A stretch of 48,121 nucleotides of DNA from Armatimonadota bacterium (GCA_016235455.1 JACRKZ010000113.1:1-48121); one strand, 5' to 3'. Positions 9,828 to 18,480 are shown, counted from the stretch's first letter. The notes: generated by a model from the sequence alone, not told the origin. A program made the numbers and translations.

Positions 9828-12596
9828 ATGGCCACGCTCAGACGCGCTGGATTCGGGATGGTCTGCCTGGCGCTCGCCACGGCGACACTGGCCCAACCGT
9901 TGGCGCCCGACCAGCCCAACGCCTTCGCTTTCGCCCCGCGCGAGGCCCGCTTTGTGCGGGTGCTGCTGGGCGAGACCAGTAATGGCCAGCCTTGCCTTGA
10001 CGAGATCGAAGTGCTCTCACCCGCTGGTGCAAACCTGGCGCGTGAGGGCCAGGCGACGGCCTCCTCGGCGCTGATCGGCTACGCCATCCACCAGATAGCC
10101 AACCTCAACGACGGCCAGTATGGGAACGAGCATAGCTGGATCGCCGCGGGCAACGAAGGCGAGTGGGCGCAGATTGAGCTGGCCAGGCCCGCGCCGGTGG
10201 CCAAGGTGGTCGTCTCGCGCGACCGCGGCGGCAAGTTCCGCGACCGCTGGCCCGACGCGCTGGAGATCCGGTTGTCGCTCGACGGCCAGACCTGGACCAC
10301 GGTGGCCAAGGTCGGCAACCTGAGCACGCTCGGCGCCAAGCCCACTTGGGACGAACTGCTGGCCTATGCCTTCGCCGCGGAGCAGAGCACTTGGTCGCGC
10401 GTCTCCACCACCGACCACCTGTCACCGCTGGTCACCGACCGGCCAGCCGAGCCGGGTGGCGAACCGTACTGGTCGAAGCTGGCCCACCTCGGCCCAGCCG
10501 ACCGGCTGCTGACGCAGTTCGGCGACATGGCCGAGCGCCTGGCCGCCAAGGGTGTCGACGTGTCCGCCGAGCGCGCGCAGTTGGCGCGATTGCGCACCAG
10601 CCGGGCAGCCGCCGAGGCCGACACGTGGTGGCGCGAGGCACGCCTGGCCAAGCGACAGCTCATGCTGCGCGACCCCGACCTGGCTGCGCTGACCAGCATC
10701 CTGTTCGTCAAGCGCCATCCCTACCTGTCGTCGCACAACTACAGCGATGTGCTCGACTCGCAGTTCAAGTCCGGCGGCGGCGTCTGTCGGCTCGATCTGC
10801 CACGGCGCGACGGCCGGCTCGATCCGGCCGCGGCCACGTTGACCACGCTGTTCGACGGCACCAAGGGCATCGCCCGCGACGCGGTCATAGACGGCCTGGG
10901 CCGCCGCGTGATCTTTGCCTTTCGCCCGAGCGAAGTGCCTGGCGACACGTCGCCTTACTGGCACCTGATGTCCACCACGCTCGACGGCAGCGACCTCAAG
11001 CAGCTGACGGACGGGCCGTTCCACGACTACTACCCCTGTCCCCTGCCCGACGGCGGCCTGGCCTTCATCACCACGCGCTGCCGCGCGCGCTTCCTGTGCT
11101 GGCGGCCGCAGGCCTTCGTGCTGTTCAGGATGGACGCGGACGGAGGCAACGTGCAGCCGCTATCGCACGCCAACCTGTCGGAGTGGACGCCGGCCACCAT
11201 GCGTGACGGCCGCATCCTCTGGACGCGGTCCGAATACGTGGACAAGGGCGCCGATTTCGGTCATACGCTATGGGCTATCCATCCCGACGGCACGCACCCC
11301 GAGCTGATTTACGGCAACGACACGCCCAACTGCTACATGGGAGCGCGACAGGTGCCCGGCTCGCGCGAACTGCTCTGCACGCTGGTCAGCCACGGCGGCG
11401 ACCACAACGGCCCGCTGGCGCTGATCGATACGGCCAAGGGCCCGTTCGACACGGCCGCCATCACCAACATCACGCCCGACGTGACGCCGCAGTACAACAT
11501 GACCTGGATTCGCCGCGAGTGCTTCCGCGACCCGGTGCCGGTGACCCGCGACTACTACGTGGCCAGCCATGCTCCTGCCGACCGCTGGGGGCTTTACCTG
11601 GTCGACCGCTGGGGCAATCGCGAGCTGCTCTACCTTGACCCGGCCATCGGCTCCATGGAGCCGACGCTGCCCGCCGAGCCGACGCCCGCACCGGTCCTGG
11701 CTCCCGCGCCGAAAGACCGCGCCGGAGAACCGGGGTACGGCAGCTTCACCGTGGCCGATGTCTACCAAGGCCTGACTCCGGCCGTCCCGCGCGGTCGGAT
11801 CAAGTGGCTGCGCGTCTGCCAGGAAGTGCGCGCCGACCTGGACAAGCTGCCTAACGGCGAGTTCGCCAAGGACTCGGGCGACGCGTTCCAGGACGTCTAT
11901 GCCACGCCCATCCACCGCGTCAACGGCCCGTATGGCTGGCCCTCGTACGTGGCCAAGTCCTCGCTCGGCCTGGTGCCCGTGGAGGCGGACGGCTCGGCCA
12001 GCTTCAATGCGCCGGCAGACAAGGTGCTGTATTTCGAGGTGCTCGACGAGAATCTCAACGAAATCCAGCGCATGCGCAGCGTGGTGCAACTCCAGCCCGG
12101 TGAGCGCCGCGGCTGCATCGGCTGTCACGAGGACCGCCAGACCGCGCCGCCCAGCCGCCGCACCATCGCCGCCAACCGCCCGCCGAGCTCGATTGAGCCG
12201 CCGCCCTGGGGAGCCGTGCCCTTCAGCTATGAGCGCGTGGTGCAACCGGTGCTCAATGCCAACTGCGTCCGCTGCCACCAGCCCGGCGGCTCGGCCAAGC
12301 CCAGCCTGACCGCCACGCTCGACCCCGAGCGCGTGCCGGAATCCTACCGCAGCCTGATCGCCGGCGGCTTCGTCCACTACTTCGACATGACCTACGGCCT
12401 CCGCCACCACAAGGCCCAGCCGCTGAGCTTCGGTACGCTGGCCAGTCGGCTGCTGCCCGTGCTCGACGGCGACCACCACGGCGTGAAGTTGAGCCTGGAC
12501 GAGAGGCACGCGATCAAGTGCTGGATCGACCTGAACTGCCCGCTGTGGCCGGATTACGTCCGGCGCGAGAACCGGCCGGCGGTGGCGGCGCGGTGA
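9828..12596 (+). CDS. HzsA-related secreted haem-c protein with F5/8-type C domain
   Basis: A 922-residue paralogue of the preceding gene with a different N-terminal carbohydrate-binding-like domain. After the signal peptide (MATLRRAGFGMVCLALATATLAQ) comes an F5/8 type C (discoidin-like) domain (ARFVRVLLGET, DEIEVLSPAGANLA, WIAAGNEGEWAQIEL), then a helical linker and a TolB-like propeller (TLDGSDLKQLTDGPFHDYYPCPLPDGG). The HzsA-like C-terminal part (LGLVPVEADGSASF) carries two CXXCH sites, Cys763 and Cys813. ATG 9828 is preferred over ATG 9822 because the GCGAGG Shine-Dalgarno ends at 9821. It ends three bases before the convergent toxin gene. A decayed copy of its tail lies at 13316-13493. 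It is probably an exported cytochrome binding carbohydrate or another ligand; the reaction is unknown. Confidence 0.88.
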   Translation: MATLRRAGFGMVCLALATATLAQPLAPDQPNAFAFAPREARFVRVLLGETSNGQPCLDEIEVLSPAGANLAREGQATASSALIGYAIHQIANLNDGQYGNEHSWIAAGNEGEWAQIELARPAPVAKVVVSRDRGGKFRDRWPDALEIRLSLDGQTWTTVAKVGNLSTLGAKPTWDELLAYAFAAEQSTWSRVSTTDHLSPLVTDRPAEPGGEPYWSKLAHLGPADRLLTQFGDMAERLAAKGVDVSAERAQLARLRTSRAAAEADTWWREARLAKRQLMLRDPDLAALTSILFVKRHPYLSSHNYSDVLDSQFKSGGGVCRLDLPRRDGRLDPAAATLTTLFDGTKGIARDAVIDGLGRRVIFAFRPSEVPGDTSPYWHLMSTTLDGSDLKQLTDGPFHDYYPCPLPDGGLAFITTRCRARFLCWRPQAFVLFRMDADGGNVQPLSHANLSEWTPATMRDGRILWTRSEYVDKGADFGHTLWAIHPDGTHPELIYGNDTPNCYMGARQVPGSRELLCTLVSHGGDHNGPLALIDTAKGPFDTAAITNITPDVTPQYNMTWIRRECFRDPVPVTRDYYVASHAPADRWGLYLVDRWGNRELLYLDPAIGSMEPTLPAEPTPAPVLAPAPKDRAGEPGYGSFTVADVYQGLTPAVPRGRIKWLRVCQEVRADLDKLPNGEFAKDSGDAFQDVYATPIHRVNGPYGWPSYVAKSSLGLVPVEADGSASFNAPADKVLYFEVLDENLNEIQRMRSVVQLQPGERRGCIGCHEDRQTAPPSRRTIAANRPPSSIEPPPWGAVPFSYERVVQPVLNANCVRCHQPGGSAKPSLTATLDPERVPESYRSLIAGGFVHYFDMTYGLRHHKAQPLSFGTLASRLLPVLDGDHHGVKLSLDERHAIKCWIDLNCPLWPDYVRRENRPAVAAR

Positions 12597-12599
12597 GCG

Positions 12600-13034
12600 C
12601 TACGGAGTCAGGACCGTGAGCTGACCGCGGCCGAGGAAGCGGCGGAACCCTCGGTCGAAGGTGACGACGTGCTCACCCAGGCTCAACGCCGCCGCGGCAA
12701 TGGCCGCGTCGGGGATGTCGTTGCCCGCCAACGCATGGGTGACGCACAGGTGCTCGAGTGTCGGCCACTCCGCGCCGCACTGGGCCGCGACGACGCCGGG
12801 AGCGGAGAGCAGTGCCCGCACAAACGCCCAGGCATCGGCCACGGGCGTGGGCACGGCGAACACCTTGGGGTGCGTTACCACGCGCACGAAGCTGGCCACC
12901 ACCATGGGCAGCAACGTCAGGACAGCGCCGTGCTCGGCTTGCGCCAGCCGCGTAGCCAGCCAGGCATGGGCCACGGCGTGATGCGGATGGTCGAGCCGCG
13001 ACGCGGCTACCAGCACATTCACGTCAGGCGCCAT
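12600..13034 (-). CDS. vapC: PIN-domain toxin, VapC family
   Basis: A 144-residue PIN-domain ribonuclease toxin. The acidic residues expected of the active site are visible: Asp in MAPDVNVLVAA, the Asp/Ala pair in GNDIPDAAIAA and Asp in VVTFDRGFRRF near the C terminus. VapC toxins cleave RNA, often tRNA, and are neutralised by their VapB partner. The start ATG at 13034 lies inside the last codons of the antitoxin gene (11-bp overlap), which implies translational coupling. Its stop codon converges with the second HzsA-like gene three bases away. Confidence 0.88.
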   Translation of the reverse strand: MAPDVNVLVAASRLDHPHHAVAHAWLATRLAQAEHGAVLTLLPMVVASFVRVVTHPKVFAVPTPVADAWAFVRALLSAPGVVAAQCGAEWPTLEHLCVTHALAGNDIPDAAIAAAALSLGEHVVTFDRGFRRFLGRGQLTVLTP

Positions 13035-13281
13035 GCGGCCCTTCGCCTTCTTCCATCGCGTCCCACAGCGCGCGGTTGGTAAGCGCGTCCTCAACTGCCG
13101 GCAGCAAGCCGCTGCCGCCATCGAACACCGGCAGCGCGACTACTTGGCCTGTCCCGGACGTGGGCCGCAGGCGCAGGGCCAGGCCTTCTTCGACCAGCCG
13201 CGTCAGCGTCGTGCGCTCCCGGACCGCCGTGGCCTTGGCTTGGGCGACCAGCTCGCTGTTGAGGTCAAGCGTTGTGCGCAT
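13024..13281 (-). CDS. vapB: VapB-type antitoxin
   Basis: An 85-residue antitoxin. The N terminus (MRTTLDLNSELVAQAKATAVRERTTLTRLVEEGL) is a ribbon-helix-helix DNA-binding domain of the VapB kind. The C-terminal part, ending EEGEGPHGA, would wrap the toxin. A GGAGA Shine-Dalgarno lies just before the ATG. Directly upstream are a -35/-10 pair and a perfect 14-bp palindrome, the arrangement expected for autorepression by the VapBC complex. Toxin and antitoxin overlap by 11 bp. Confidence 0.88.
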   Translation of the reverse strand: MRTTLDLNSELVAQAKATAVRERTTLTRLVEEGLALRLRPTSGTGQVVALPVFDGGSGLLPAVEDALTNRALWDAMEEGEGPHGA

Positions 13282-13292
13282 GGGTGTCTCCG

Positions 13293-13306
13293 TGCAGATA
13301 TCTGCA
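13293..13306. promoter_or_regulatory. Perfect palindrome, probable VapB operator
   Basis: TGCAGATATCTGCA is a perfect 14-bp palindrome between the -10 box and the Shine-Dalgarno of vapB. The predicted transcription start falls inside it. Ribbon-helix-helix antitoxins bind such palindromes as dimers of dimers, so this is the natural autoregulation site. Confidence 0.7.
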
Positions 13307-13334
13307 TTGTAGATCGTGGGGCATTGGGCCGCAA
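13306..13334 (-). promoter_or_regulatory. vapBC promoter
   Basis: On the minus strand, TTGCGG (13334-13329), a 17-bp spacer and TACAAT (13311-13306). The -10 matches five of six consensus positions and overlaps the palindromic operator by one base. The -35 box lies inside the decayed HzsA-like tail, so the promoter was assembled at that junction. Confidence 0.6.
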
Positions 13335-13493
13335 CGGGTAGCGTGCCGGCGCTCGGCGGCGCTCAGCTCCACGCCGGCCACCGTGGGGGGAAGCTGAGCC
13401 CGGACGGGCAGCACGCGACCAAGGGCTGGATCGACCCTGACTGCCCGCTGCGGCCGGACTACAAGCGGCGCGAGAACCGGCCGGCGGTGGCCG
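13316..13493 (+). pseudogene. Decayed 3' end of a third HzsA-like gene
   Basis: Translated in the plus direction this stretch reads KLSPDGQHATKGWIDPDCPL, then PDYKRRENRPAVAV. It matches the C terminus of the second HzsA-like protein (LSLDERHAIKCWIDLNCPL, then PDYVRRENRPAVAA). Similarity continues more weakly upstream (VPALGG against LPVLDG). At the end, more than 20 bases are identical. There is no usable start and no haem motif, so it is a remnant. The differences are numerous enough that it is more likely an old paralogue than a fresh duplication. Confidence 0.75.
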
Positions 13494-13744
13494 TAGTCCT
13501 CGATGAGGCAGCGCTCGCAGCACGCCACCATGGCATCGCACTCGGCCAGGCGCACCGCGCGGAGCAGGTCGGAGTTGGCGAGACAGCCCTTGGCGAACAG
13601 CGTCTCGCGCAGCCGATGGAGCGTCGGGCCGAGCATCTTGGCGGCCGCGCGTTCGAGCAGCGAGGCTGTCAGGTTGCCGACAATGCCGCCCAGGAACAGG
13701 CTGCCCGCGCACGATCCCGTGGCCCATAGCGTTGTGACATCCAC
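13493..13744 (-). pseudogene. Truncated N-terminal fragment of an unknown protein
   Basis: From a GTG at 13744 the minus strand encodes about 84 residues: DVTTLWATGSCAGSLFLGG, then NLTASLLERAAAKMLG, LRETLFAKG and LANSDLLRAVRLAECDAM, ending near CLIEDYG. The glycine-rich hydrophobic start followed by an N-x-DL-x-RA-x-R-x-A helix looks like the N-terminal module of larger multidomain bacterial proteins. Homology stops where the frame enters the antisense strand of the decayed HzsA-like tail at about 13493. It therefore appears to be a gene cut off after its first module. The family and start are uncertain. Confidence 0.45.
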
Positions 13745-13831
13745 GTCGCCCACACCCCAGCTAACACAAACATACCAGCCTGGCCGAGCGGCCGCAACCA
13801 CGCGACCAGCCTCAGCCACGCCGCCCTGCCT

Positions 13832-13837
13832 TACAAT
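13832..13837 (+). promoter_or_regulatory. -10 element before the transglutaminase-like gene
   Basis: TACAAT, 21 bp before the ATG at 13859. A GGAG lies between it and the start. No good -35 box was found at 16-18 bp. Confidence 0.35.
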
Positions 13838-13858
13838 GCACTCACTACGGAGCGTCGG

Positions 13859-14962
13859 ATGCGCGTGGCAGGGCGTTTGTTGGCGATGGCGGTGCTGCTC
13901 GCAGCGCCGCTCGCGGCGCAGGAGTCGTACCACCTCGAAGTGGCGCGCGTCTGGAACGCCGTGCAGACCTACGAACAGACGCTGACCCGCACCTCGGGCG
14001 AGGTGCGGCAGGTTGACCTGTACATGGCTGTGCCGCCGGCCCTGCCCAATGCGCAAGAGAGCATCGTGCGCAAGTGGTGGCTGGACGGCGTGGCCATCGA
14101 GCCGCAGCGGGCCGCGTGCTCGGACCCCGTCGACCGGCTGTTCGGCAATACCATCCTGACCTACCGGCTGCCCTACCTGCTCGGCGACCGCCCAGCCACG
14201 GTGAAGGTCACTACGTTCGCCCGGTTGACCTCGACCCGTCTCGCGGCCGGCCCGCCGACGCCGGCGCAGACCATGACCCTCACCGACGCCGAACGGCGCG
14301 CCGCCACGCAGGAGAGCGGTGTGACCGACTACAGTCAGCCCGCGTTTCAGGCCTGGTACCGCGCCCTGGGGCTCAACCAGCGGCCGGCGGGCGAGACGGA
14401 TCGCGGGTATGTGGCGCGGGCCGGCGTGGCCATCGGTCGATGGTTCCGAGCCGGCCACACTGACGCCGGAGGCGATGGCTGGAAGGGCTCGGCCGTGGTC
14501 ACTCGCCGGCAGCTCAACGGCACGACCATTGCCATCGACTGCGTCCCGACGGCGGTGTTGCTGGCCACGCTGTTGCGAGCGCCAAAGGACGATGGGTCGC
14601 AGATTCCCGCGGTCATCGCCAACGGCTGGCTGGTGGACAAACGCCTAACTGCCACGCCGGTCGGGCACGCCCTGGTCCGCTACTGGGATGCCACCGCGCA
14701 GGCCTGGTTGTGGGCCGACATGACCGCGGCCCTGCGGCCCGAGGGCGATCTGGCCCGCCCGGAGCCCACATTGCGGCAGTTGTACGACGTGGTCAACCAG
14801 CAGAAGGACATCCTCATCGAGGAGCTCGGCGGAGGCGTCAGGCCCGAGCCCAGCCAGCCCGTCTACGACGGTGTCGGCCCGCTGACGACCACGTACCGCT
14901 TCCGCGGGGCGGCGGCGTCCATCGACACCACCCGGCAGATCAGTTTCACTGAGTTGCGTTAA
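13859..14962 (+). CDS. Secreted transglutaminase-like cysteine protein
   Basis: A 367-residue exported protein (signal peptide MRVAGRLLAMAVLLAAPLAAQ). The central and C-terminal part has a transglutaminase-like fold with its Cys-His-Asp triad: Cys228 in AIDCVPTAVLLATLLRA, His270 in VGHALVRYWD and Asp287 in WLWADMTAAL. The N-terminal part (VDLYMAVPPALPNAQES) resembles the beta domain that often precedes the protease-like domain. Members of this superfamily hydrolyse or rearrange peptide bonds, frequently in cell-wall or protein-processing roles. The substrate is unknown. The ATG at 13859 has GGAG nine bases upstream. Confidence 0.82.
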   Translation: MRVAGRLLAMAVLLAAPLAAQESYHLEVARVWNAVQTYEQTLTRTSGEVRQVDLYMAVPPALPNAQESIVRKWWLDGVAIEPQRAACSDPVDRLFGNTILTYRLPYLLGDRPATVKVTTFARLTSTRLAAGPPTPAQTMTLTDAERRAATQESGVTDYSQPAFQAWYRALGLNQRPAGETDRGYVARAGVAIGRWFRAGHTDAGGDGWKGSAVVTRRQLNGTTIAIDCVPTAVLLATLLRAPKDDGSQIPAVIANGWLVDKRLTATPVGHALVRYWDATAQAWLWADMTAALRPEGDLARPEPTLRQLYDVVNQQKDILIEELGGGVRPEPSQPVYDGVGPLTTTYRFRGAAASIDTTRQISFTELR

Positions 14963-15000
14963 CCGCTGGCGCCGGCAGGCGTGGACGCATCCATGGCGAA

Positions 15001-15020
15001 CCTGGGGCCCACTGCCCAGG
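15001..15020 (+). promoter_or_regulatory. Hairpin covering the GH2 ribosome-binding site
   Basis: CCTGGG (15001-15006) pairs with CCCAGG (15015-15020) across an 8-nt loop. The AGGAA Shine-Dalgarno for the TTG start begins in the second arm, so the hairpin could lower translation initiation. Confidence 0.3.
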
Positions 15021-15029
15021 AACACGCCG

Positions 15030-18000
15030 TTGGCACTCACCATGTTGCTCGTCGCGTTGCTCACCCAGCCGGCATGGCACCGCGTGGCCTATGAGGACGC
15101 GGGCGCCGGCCAAGCCGTCTTCCTCCAGACCGGTGAGCGCTACCGCTTCTCGCCGGCCGAGATCGCCGAGTTGCCCGAGGCGCTGCGCACCGTGGCCTTC
15201 GGCGAGCAGGTGGTGTATGGCTTTGGCGGGCTCAAGCCCACCGCGGCCTACCGACTGCGGCTGGGCCTGGCCTCGGAACTAGTGCGCGAGCAGCGCATCA
15301 AAGCTGGCAGCGCCGTGCTGGCCGGCCGGCTGAGGCTGGAGCCGGGCAGGTCCGCGGTCGAGGAGTGGACGCTGCCGCCCAGCGGCTACGCCGATGGCCG
15401 GCTGACGGTGACCATCGAACGCCTGACCGGGCCGAACGCCGTGGTCGGCACCATCGAGGTGCTGAGCACCGATGCCAAGCCGCTCGCACCCATCCCGCCG
15501 CAGCCGCCCGAGCCGTTGCTGACACTGGCGCGGCGCACGGCGGTCCAGGCCGAACTGCCCAGGCTCACGCCCCGGCTGAGCCCGCGACCGGCCGACGTGG
15601 TCAGCCTCAACGGCACTTGGCAGTTCCGGCCCGAGGCCGGCGCCGAGCCCAAGCCCATCGCCGTGCCCGGTGAGTGGGTCATGCAGGGCTTTGCCGTGAA
15701 GCCCAACGCCAGCGCCATCTACCGCCGATCGTTCGACGTGCCCGCGGCCTGGGCCGGGCAGCGCCTCAAGCTGCGCTTCGATGCGGTCTACAGCGCCGCG
15801 CGTGTGCTGGTCAACGGCCGTGAGGCGGGGCGGCATGAGGGCGGCTTCACGCCGTTCGAGCTCGATATCACCGACCTGGCCTCTCCGGGCGCCAACGCAC
15901 TGACCGTTGAGGTGTGCAACGAGTCCCTGGCCGACACGCTGTCCTGCGGTACGCAGTATGCCGCCCATCCGCTGGGCGGCATTCCGCGCAAGGTGACGCT
16001 GTTCTGTCTGCCGCGGGTCAACCTGGCCGAGATCAAGACCAGCACGCGCTTCGACGCGATCTTCCGCCGCGCGGCGCTGACGGTGCAGCTAGCGGTGGCC
16101 AACGAGAGCGGCGTCACCGCGCGAGGCGTGGGCTGCACGGTGTCGCTGGATGGCGCCGTCAAAGGCGGCGTGACCATCGCGGCCATCGCGCCGGGCGAAG
16201 TAGCGCGGCGCAGTGTCGAGATAACGCTGACCGAGCCCCGTCGCTGGGATCCCGAGCATCCCAACCTGTACCGACTGACCGTTGCCGCCAGCACCGGCGC
16301 GTCGGCCGATCAGACCATCGGGCTGCGCCAGATCGAGGTGCGCGGCCGGCAGGTGATGGTCAACGGCCGGCCGATCAAGCTGCACGGCGTCTGCCGCCAT
16401 GAGGTGCACCCGACGCTGGGCCGGTCCCTGACGCCCGAGCTGTGGCGGCGCGATGCCGAGCTGTTCAAGGCGGCCAACTGCAACTTCATTCGCACCAGCC
16501 ACTACCCGCCGGCCGAGGAGTTCCTGGCCGAGTGCGACCGGATCGGGCTGTTTGTGGAACTGGAGGCGCCGCTCTGCTGGATCGGCCACGGCGCCGCGCC
16601 CATCTGGGGCCAGTGGGACTATCGCGACCCCAAGTACCTGCCGGCCATGCTGGCCGCCAACCTGGAGACGGTGGCCGCCAGCTACAACCATCCCAGCGTG
16701 CTGATGCGCTCATTGGCCAACGAATCGGCCTGGAGCGACAGCTTCAAGACGGTCGCGCAATACGTGCAGGCGGCCGACCCCACGCGGCCCACGACCTTCC
16801 ACGACCAGTGCTGGGGCGGCTTCAACAACCATGGCAGCGGGCAGATGCCCATCGGCAACTACCACTACCCCGGCCTCGACGGCGGGGCCAAATGCAACAC
16901 GGAGAACCGGCCGATCACGTTCGGCGAGTACTGCCACCTGAACTGCTACAACCGTCGCGAGATCGTCACCGACCCTGGCGTGCGCGACGACTACGGGCTG
17001 GCGCTGGCCAGCATGTACGACGCCATGTACCACTCAGACAACCTGGGCGGGTCGATCTGGTCCGGCATCGACGACCTGTTCCTGCTGCCCGACGGCCGGG
17101 CCGTAGGCTATGGCGAGTGGGGCGTGATCGACGGCTGGCGGAGGCCGAAGCCGGAGTACCAGCACGTGAAGGAGGGCTATTCGCCGGTGTGGATTGATGA
17201 CCGCAGCCAAGTGGCGAGCCATAGGCAGACGCCCGTTGGGATTCGTGTCGAGAACCGCTTCGACTTCACCGACCTGTCGGAGCTGCGCATCGCCTGGTCC
17301 ACACCGACGGAGAAGGGCCAACTGCGAGCCCAGCTTCCGCCACGGCAGCATGGCTACCTGATCGTCCCAGTCCACCCGGCACCGTCGCGATCGACGCCAC
17401 TGGACCTGGCGTTCATCCACCAGGGCCGTGAGGTGCAGCGCACGCGGATATGGCTTCGCCCGGCGATCGCGTTCGGCGGGGATCGACCGGTGTTGCCCCC
17501 CGCTCGGGTCGAGCGTGTCGGTAACCGGGCGGTCATCAGCGGCCGAGGCAACTGGGAAGTGGACCTCGGCAGCGGCCAGATCGTCGCGGGCCGGATCGCC
17601 GGTCAGCCGGTGGTCACCGGCGGACCCCACTTGCTCCTGCTGCCGCTGACCACCGCGCCCTGCGCCACGGAACACGCGAAGGACATCCCGCCGTTGACAG
17701 AAACCTGCCACAACTGGCGATCCGAGAGCGTCGAGGTCAAGCCAACCGAGGTGGGCGCCGACATCGTGGTTCGCGGGCGTTACGACGAGGCAGCGGGCAC
17801 GTATACGCTCAGCTTCGGCCGCGATGCGACGCTGGCGGTGGGCTACGACTTTGCGCTGAGCGCGGCCATCGACCCGCGCCAGATCGGCTTGGCGTTTGAC
17901 TTGGACGGCCGCTGTGACACGCTGCGCTGGCGCCGTGTGCCATGGACGACCGGGTTCTGGCCGGACTTCGGGCATCGGCGCACCTTTGGCGCCTCCGTGG

Positions 18001-18425
18001 GCGACTGGTGGCAACAGGCGCCGTGGTCCACGTACCCGACCGACCACATTGGTCGGATCGAGGGCGAGGCCCGCGCCAGGTCAGGTCGTGCCGCGCCAGC
18101 CGACGGACGCCAGGTACCAACCTGGCCTTGGTCGTTGGATGAGAACGCCCTTGGCACCGCCGACTTCCGCGCCACGCGCCGCGGCATACTCAGTTCCAGC
18201 CTGACGGCCGCCGATGGCACTGGCCTCGCCCTGGACGGCGCTGGCCGCGTGGCCGCTCGCGCCTGGCTCACGCCCACGGGCGTACGCTGGCTCGCGGCGA
18301 CCTTCCACACCGGCGGCGGCGACAGCTTCCTCTCCGGCCACTACGCCGCCGAGCGCCGGCCGCTCAAGGCGGGCGAGGTGGTTCGGGGCGAGGTGAGCTG
18401 GCGCCTCCTGCCGCCCTCGCGCTGA
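15030..18425 (+). CDS. Glycoside hydrolase family 2 enzyme, beta-galactosidase-like
   Basis: A 1131-residue GH2 protein. A short hydrophobic leader (MALTMLLVALLTQPAW) suggests export. A unique N-terminal region of about 180 residues precedes the sugar-binding domain (SLNGTWQFRPE, ASAIYRRSFDVP, LVNGREAGRHEGGFTPFE). Next come the Ig-like domain and the TIM barrel (KLHGVCRHEVHPTLGRSL). The acid/base is Glu565 in SLANESAW and the probable nucleophile is Glu633 in ITFGEYCH. A long C-terminal beta domain follows. The TTG at 15030 is preferred because AGGAA at 15018-15022 is correctly spaced, whereas ATG 15042 is too far away. The Shine-Dalgarno overlaps the 3' arm of a small hairpin (15001-15020). 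Specificity for galactose, glucuronate or mannose cannot be fixed from sequence. Confidence 0.9.
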   Translation: MALTMLLVALLTQPAWHRVAYEDAGAGQAVFLQTGERYRFSPAEIAELPEALRTVAFGEQVVYGFGGLKPTAAYRLRLGLASELVREQRIKAGSAVLAGRLRLEPGRSAVEEWTLPPSGYADGRLTVTIERLTGPNAVVGTIEVLSTDAKPLAPIPPQPPEPLLTLARRTAVQAELPRLTPRLSPRPADVVSLNGTWQFRPEAGAEPKPIAVPGEWVMQGFAVKPNASAIYRRSFDVPAAWAGQRLKLRFDAVYSAARVLVNGREAGRHEGGFTPFELDITDLASPGANALTVEVCNESLADTLSCGTQYAAHPLGGIPRKVTLFCLPRVNLAEIKTSTRFDAIFRRAALTVQLAVANESGVTARGVGCTVSLDGAVKGGVTIAAIAPGEVARRSVEITLTEPRRWDPEHPNLYRLTVAASTGASADQTIGLRQIEVRGRQVMVNGRPIKLHGVCRHEVHPTLGRSLTPELWRRDAELFKAANCNFIRTSHYPPAEEFLAECDRIGLFVELEAPLCWIGHGAAPIWGQWDYRDPKYLPAMLAANLETVAASYNHPSVLMRSLANESAWSDSFKTVAQYVQAADPTRPTTFHDQCWGGFNNHGSGQMPIGNYHYPGLDGGAKCNTENRPITFGEYCHLNCYNRREIVTDPGVRDDYGLALASMYDAMYHSDNLGGSIWSGIDDLFLLPDGRAVGYGEWGVIDGWRRPKPEYQHVKEGYSPVWIDDRSQVASHRQTPVGIRVENRFDFTDLSELRIAWSTPTEKGQLRAQLPPRQHGYLIVPVHPAPSRSTPLDLAFIHQGREVQRTRIWLRPAIAFGGDRPVLPPARVERVGNRAVISGRGNWEVDLGSGQIVAGRIAGQPVVTGGPHLLLLPLTTAPCATEHAKDIPPLTETCHNWRSESVEVKPTEVGADIVVRGRYDEAAGTYTLSFGRDATLAVGYDFALSAAIDPRQIGLAFDLDGRCDTLRWRRVPWTTGFWPDFGHRRTFGASVGDWWQQAPWSTYPTDHIGRIEGEARARSGRAAPADGRQVPTWPWSLDENALGTADFRATRRGILSSSLTAADGTGLALDGAGRVAARAWLTPTGVRWLAATFHTGGGDSFLSGHYAAERRPLKAGEVVRGEVSWRLLPPSR

Positions 18426-18450
18426 ACGATGCCGGTACGCAGACAATCGC

Positions 18451-18480
18451 TTGCCCTCGGACCCGCCGATCAGGCATACT
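18451..18480 (+). promoter_or_regulatory. Promoter of the GH36 fusion gene
   Basis: TTGCCC (18451-18456), an 18-bp spacer and CATACT (18475-18480). The predicted transcription start, about 18487, abuts the operator-like motif at 18488-18501. The same -10 hexamer and spacer length occur in front of the large surface-protein gene. Confidence 0.5.

Noticed and set aside
6582..12596. Hydrazine synthesis (anammox) function
   Set aside because: The HzsA-like proteins lack HzsB/HzsC partners here and this family is widespread outside anammox bacteria.
13281..13744. VapBC as an insertion with target-site duplication
   Set aside because: The HzsA-like remnant is far too diverged and long to be a target duplication, and no terminal inverted repeats or transposase are present.
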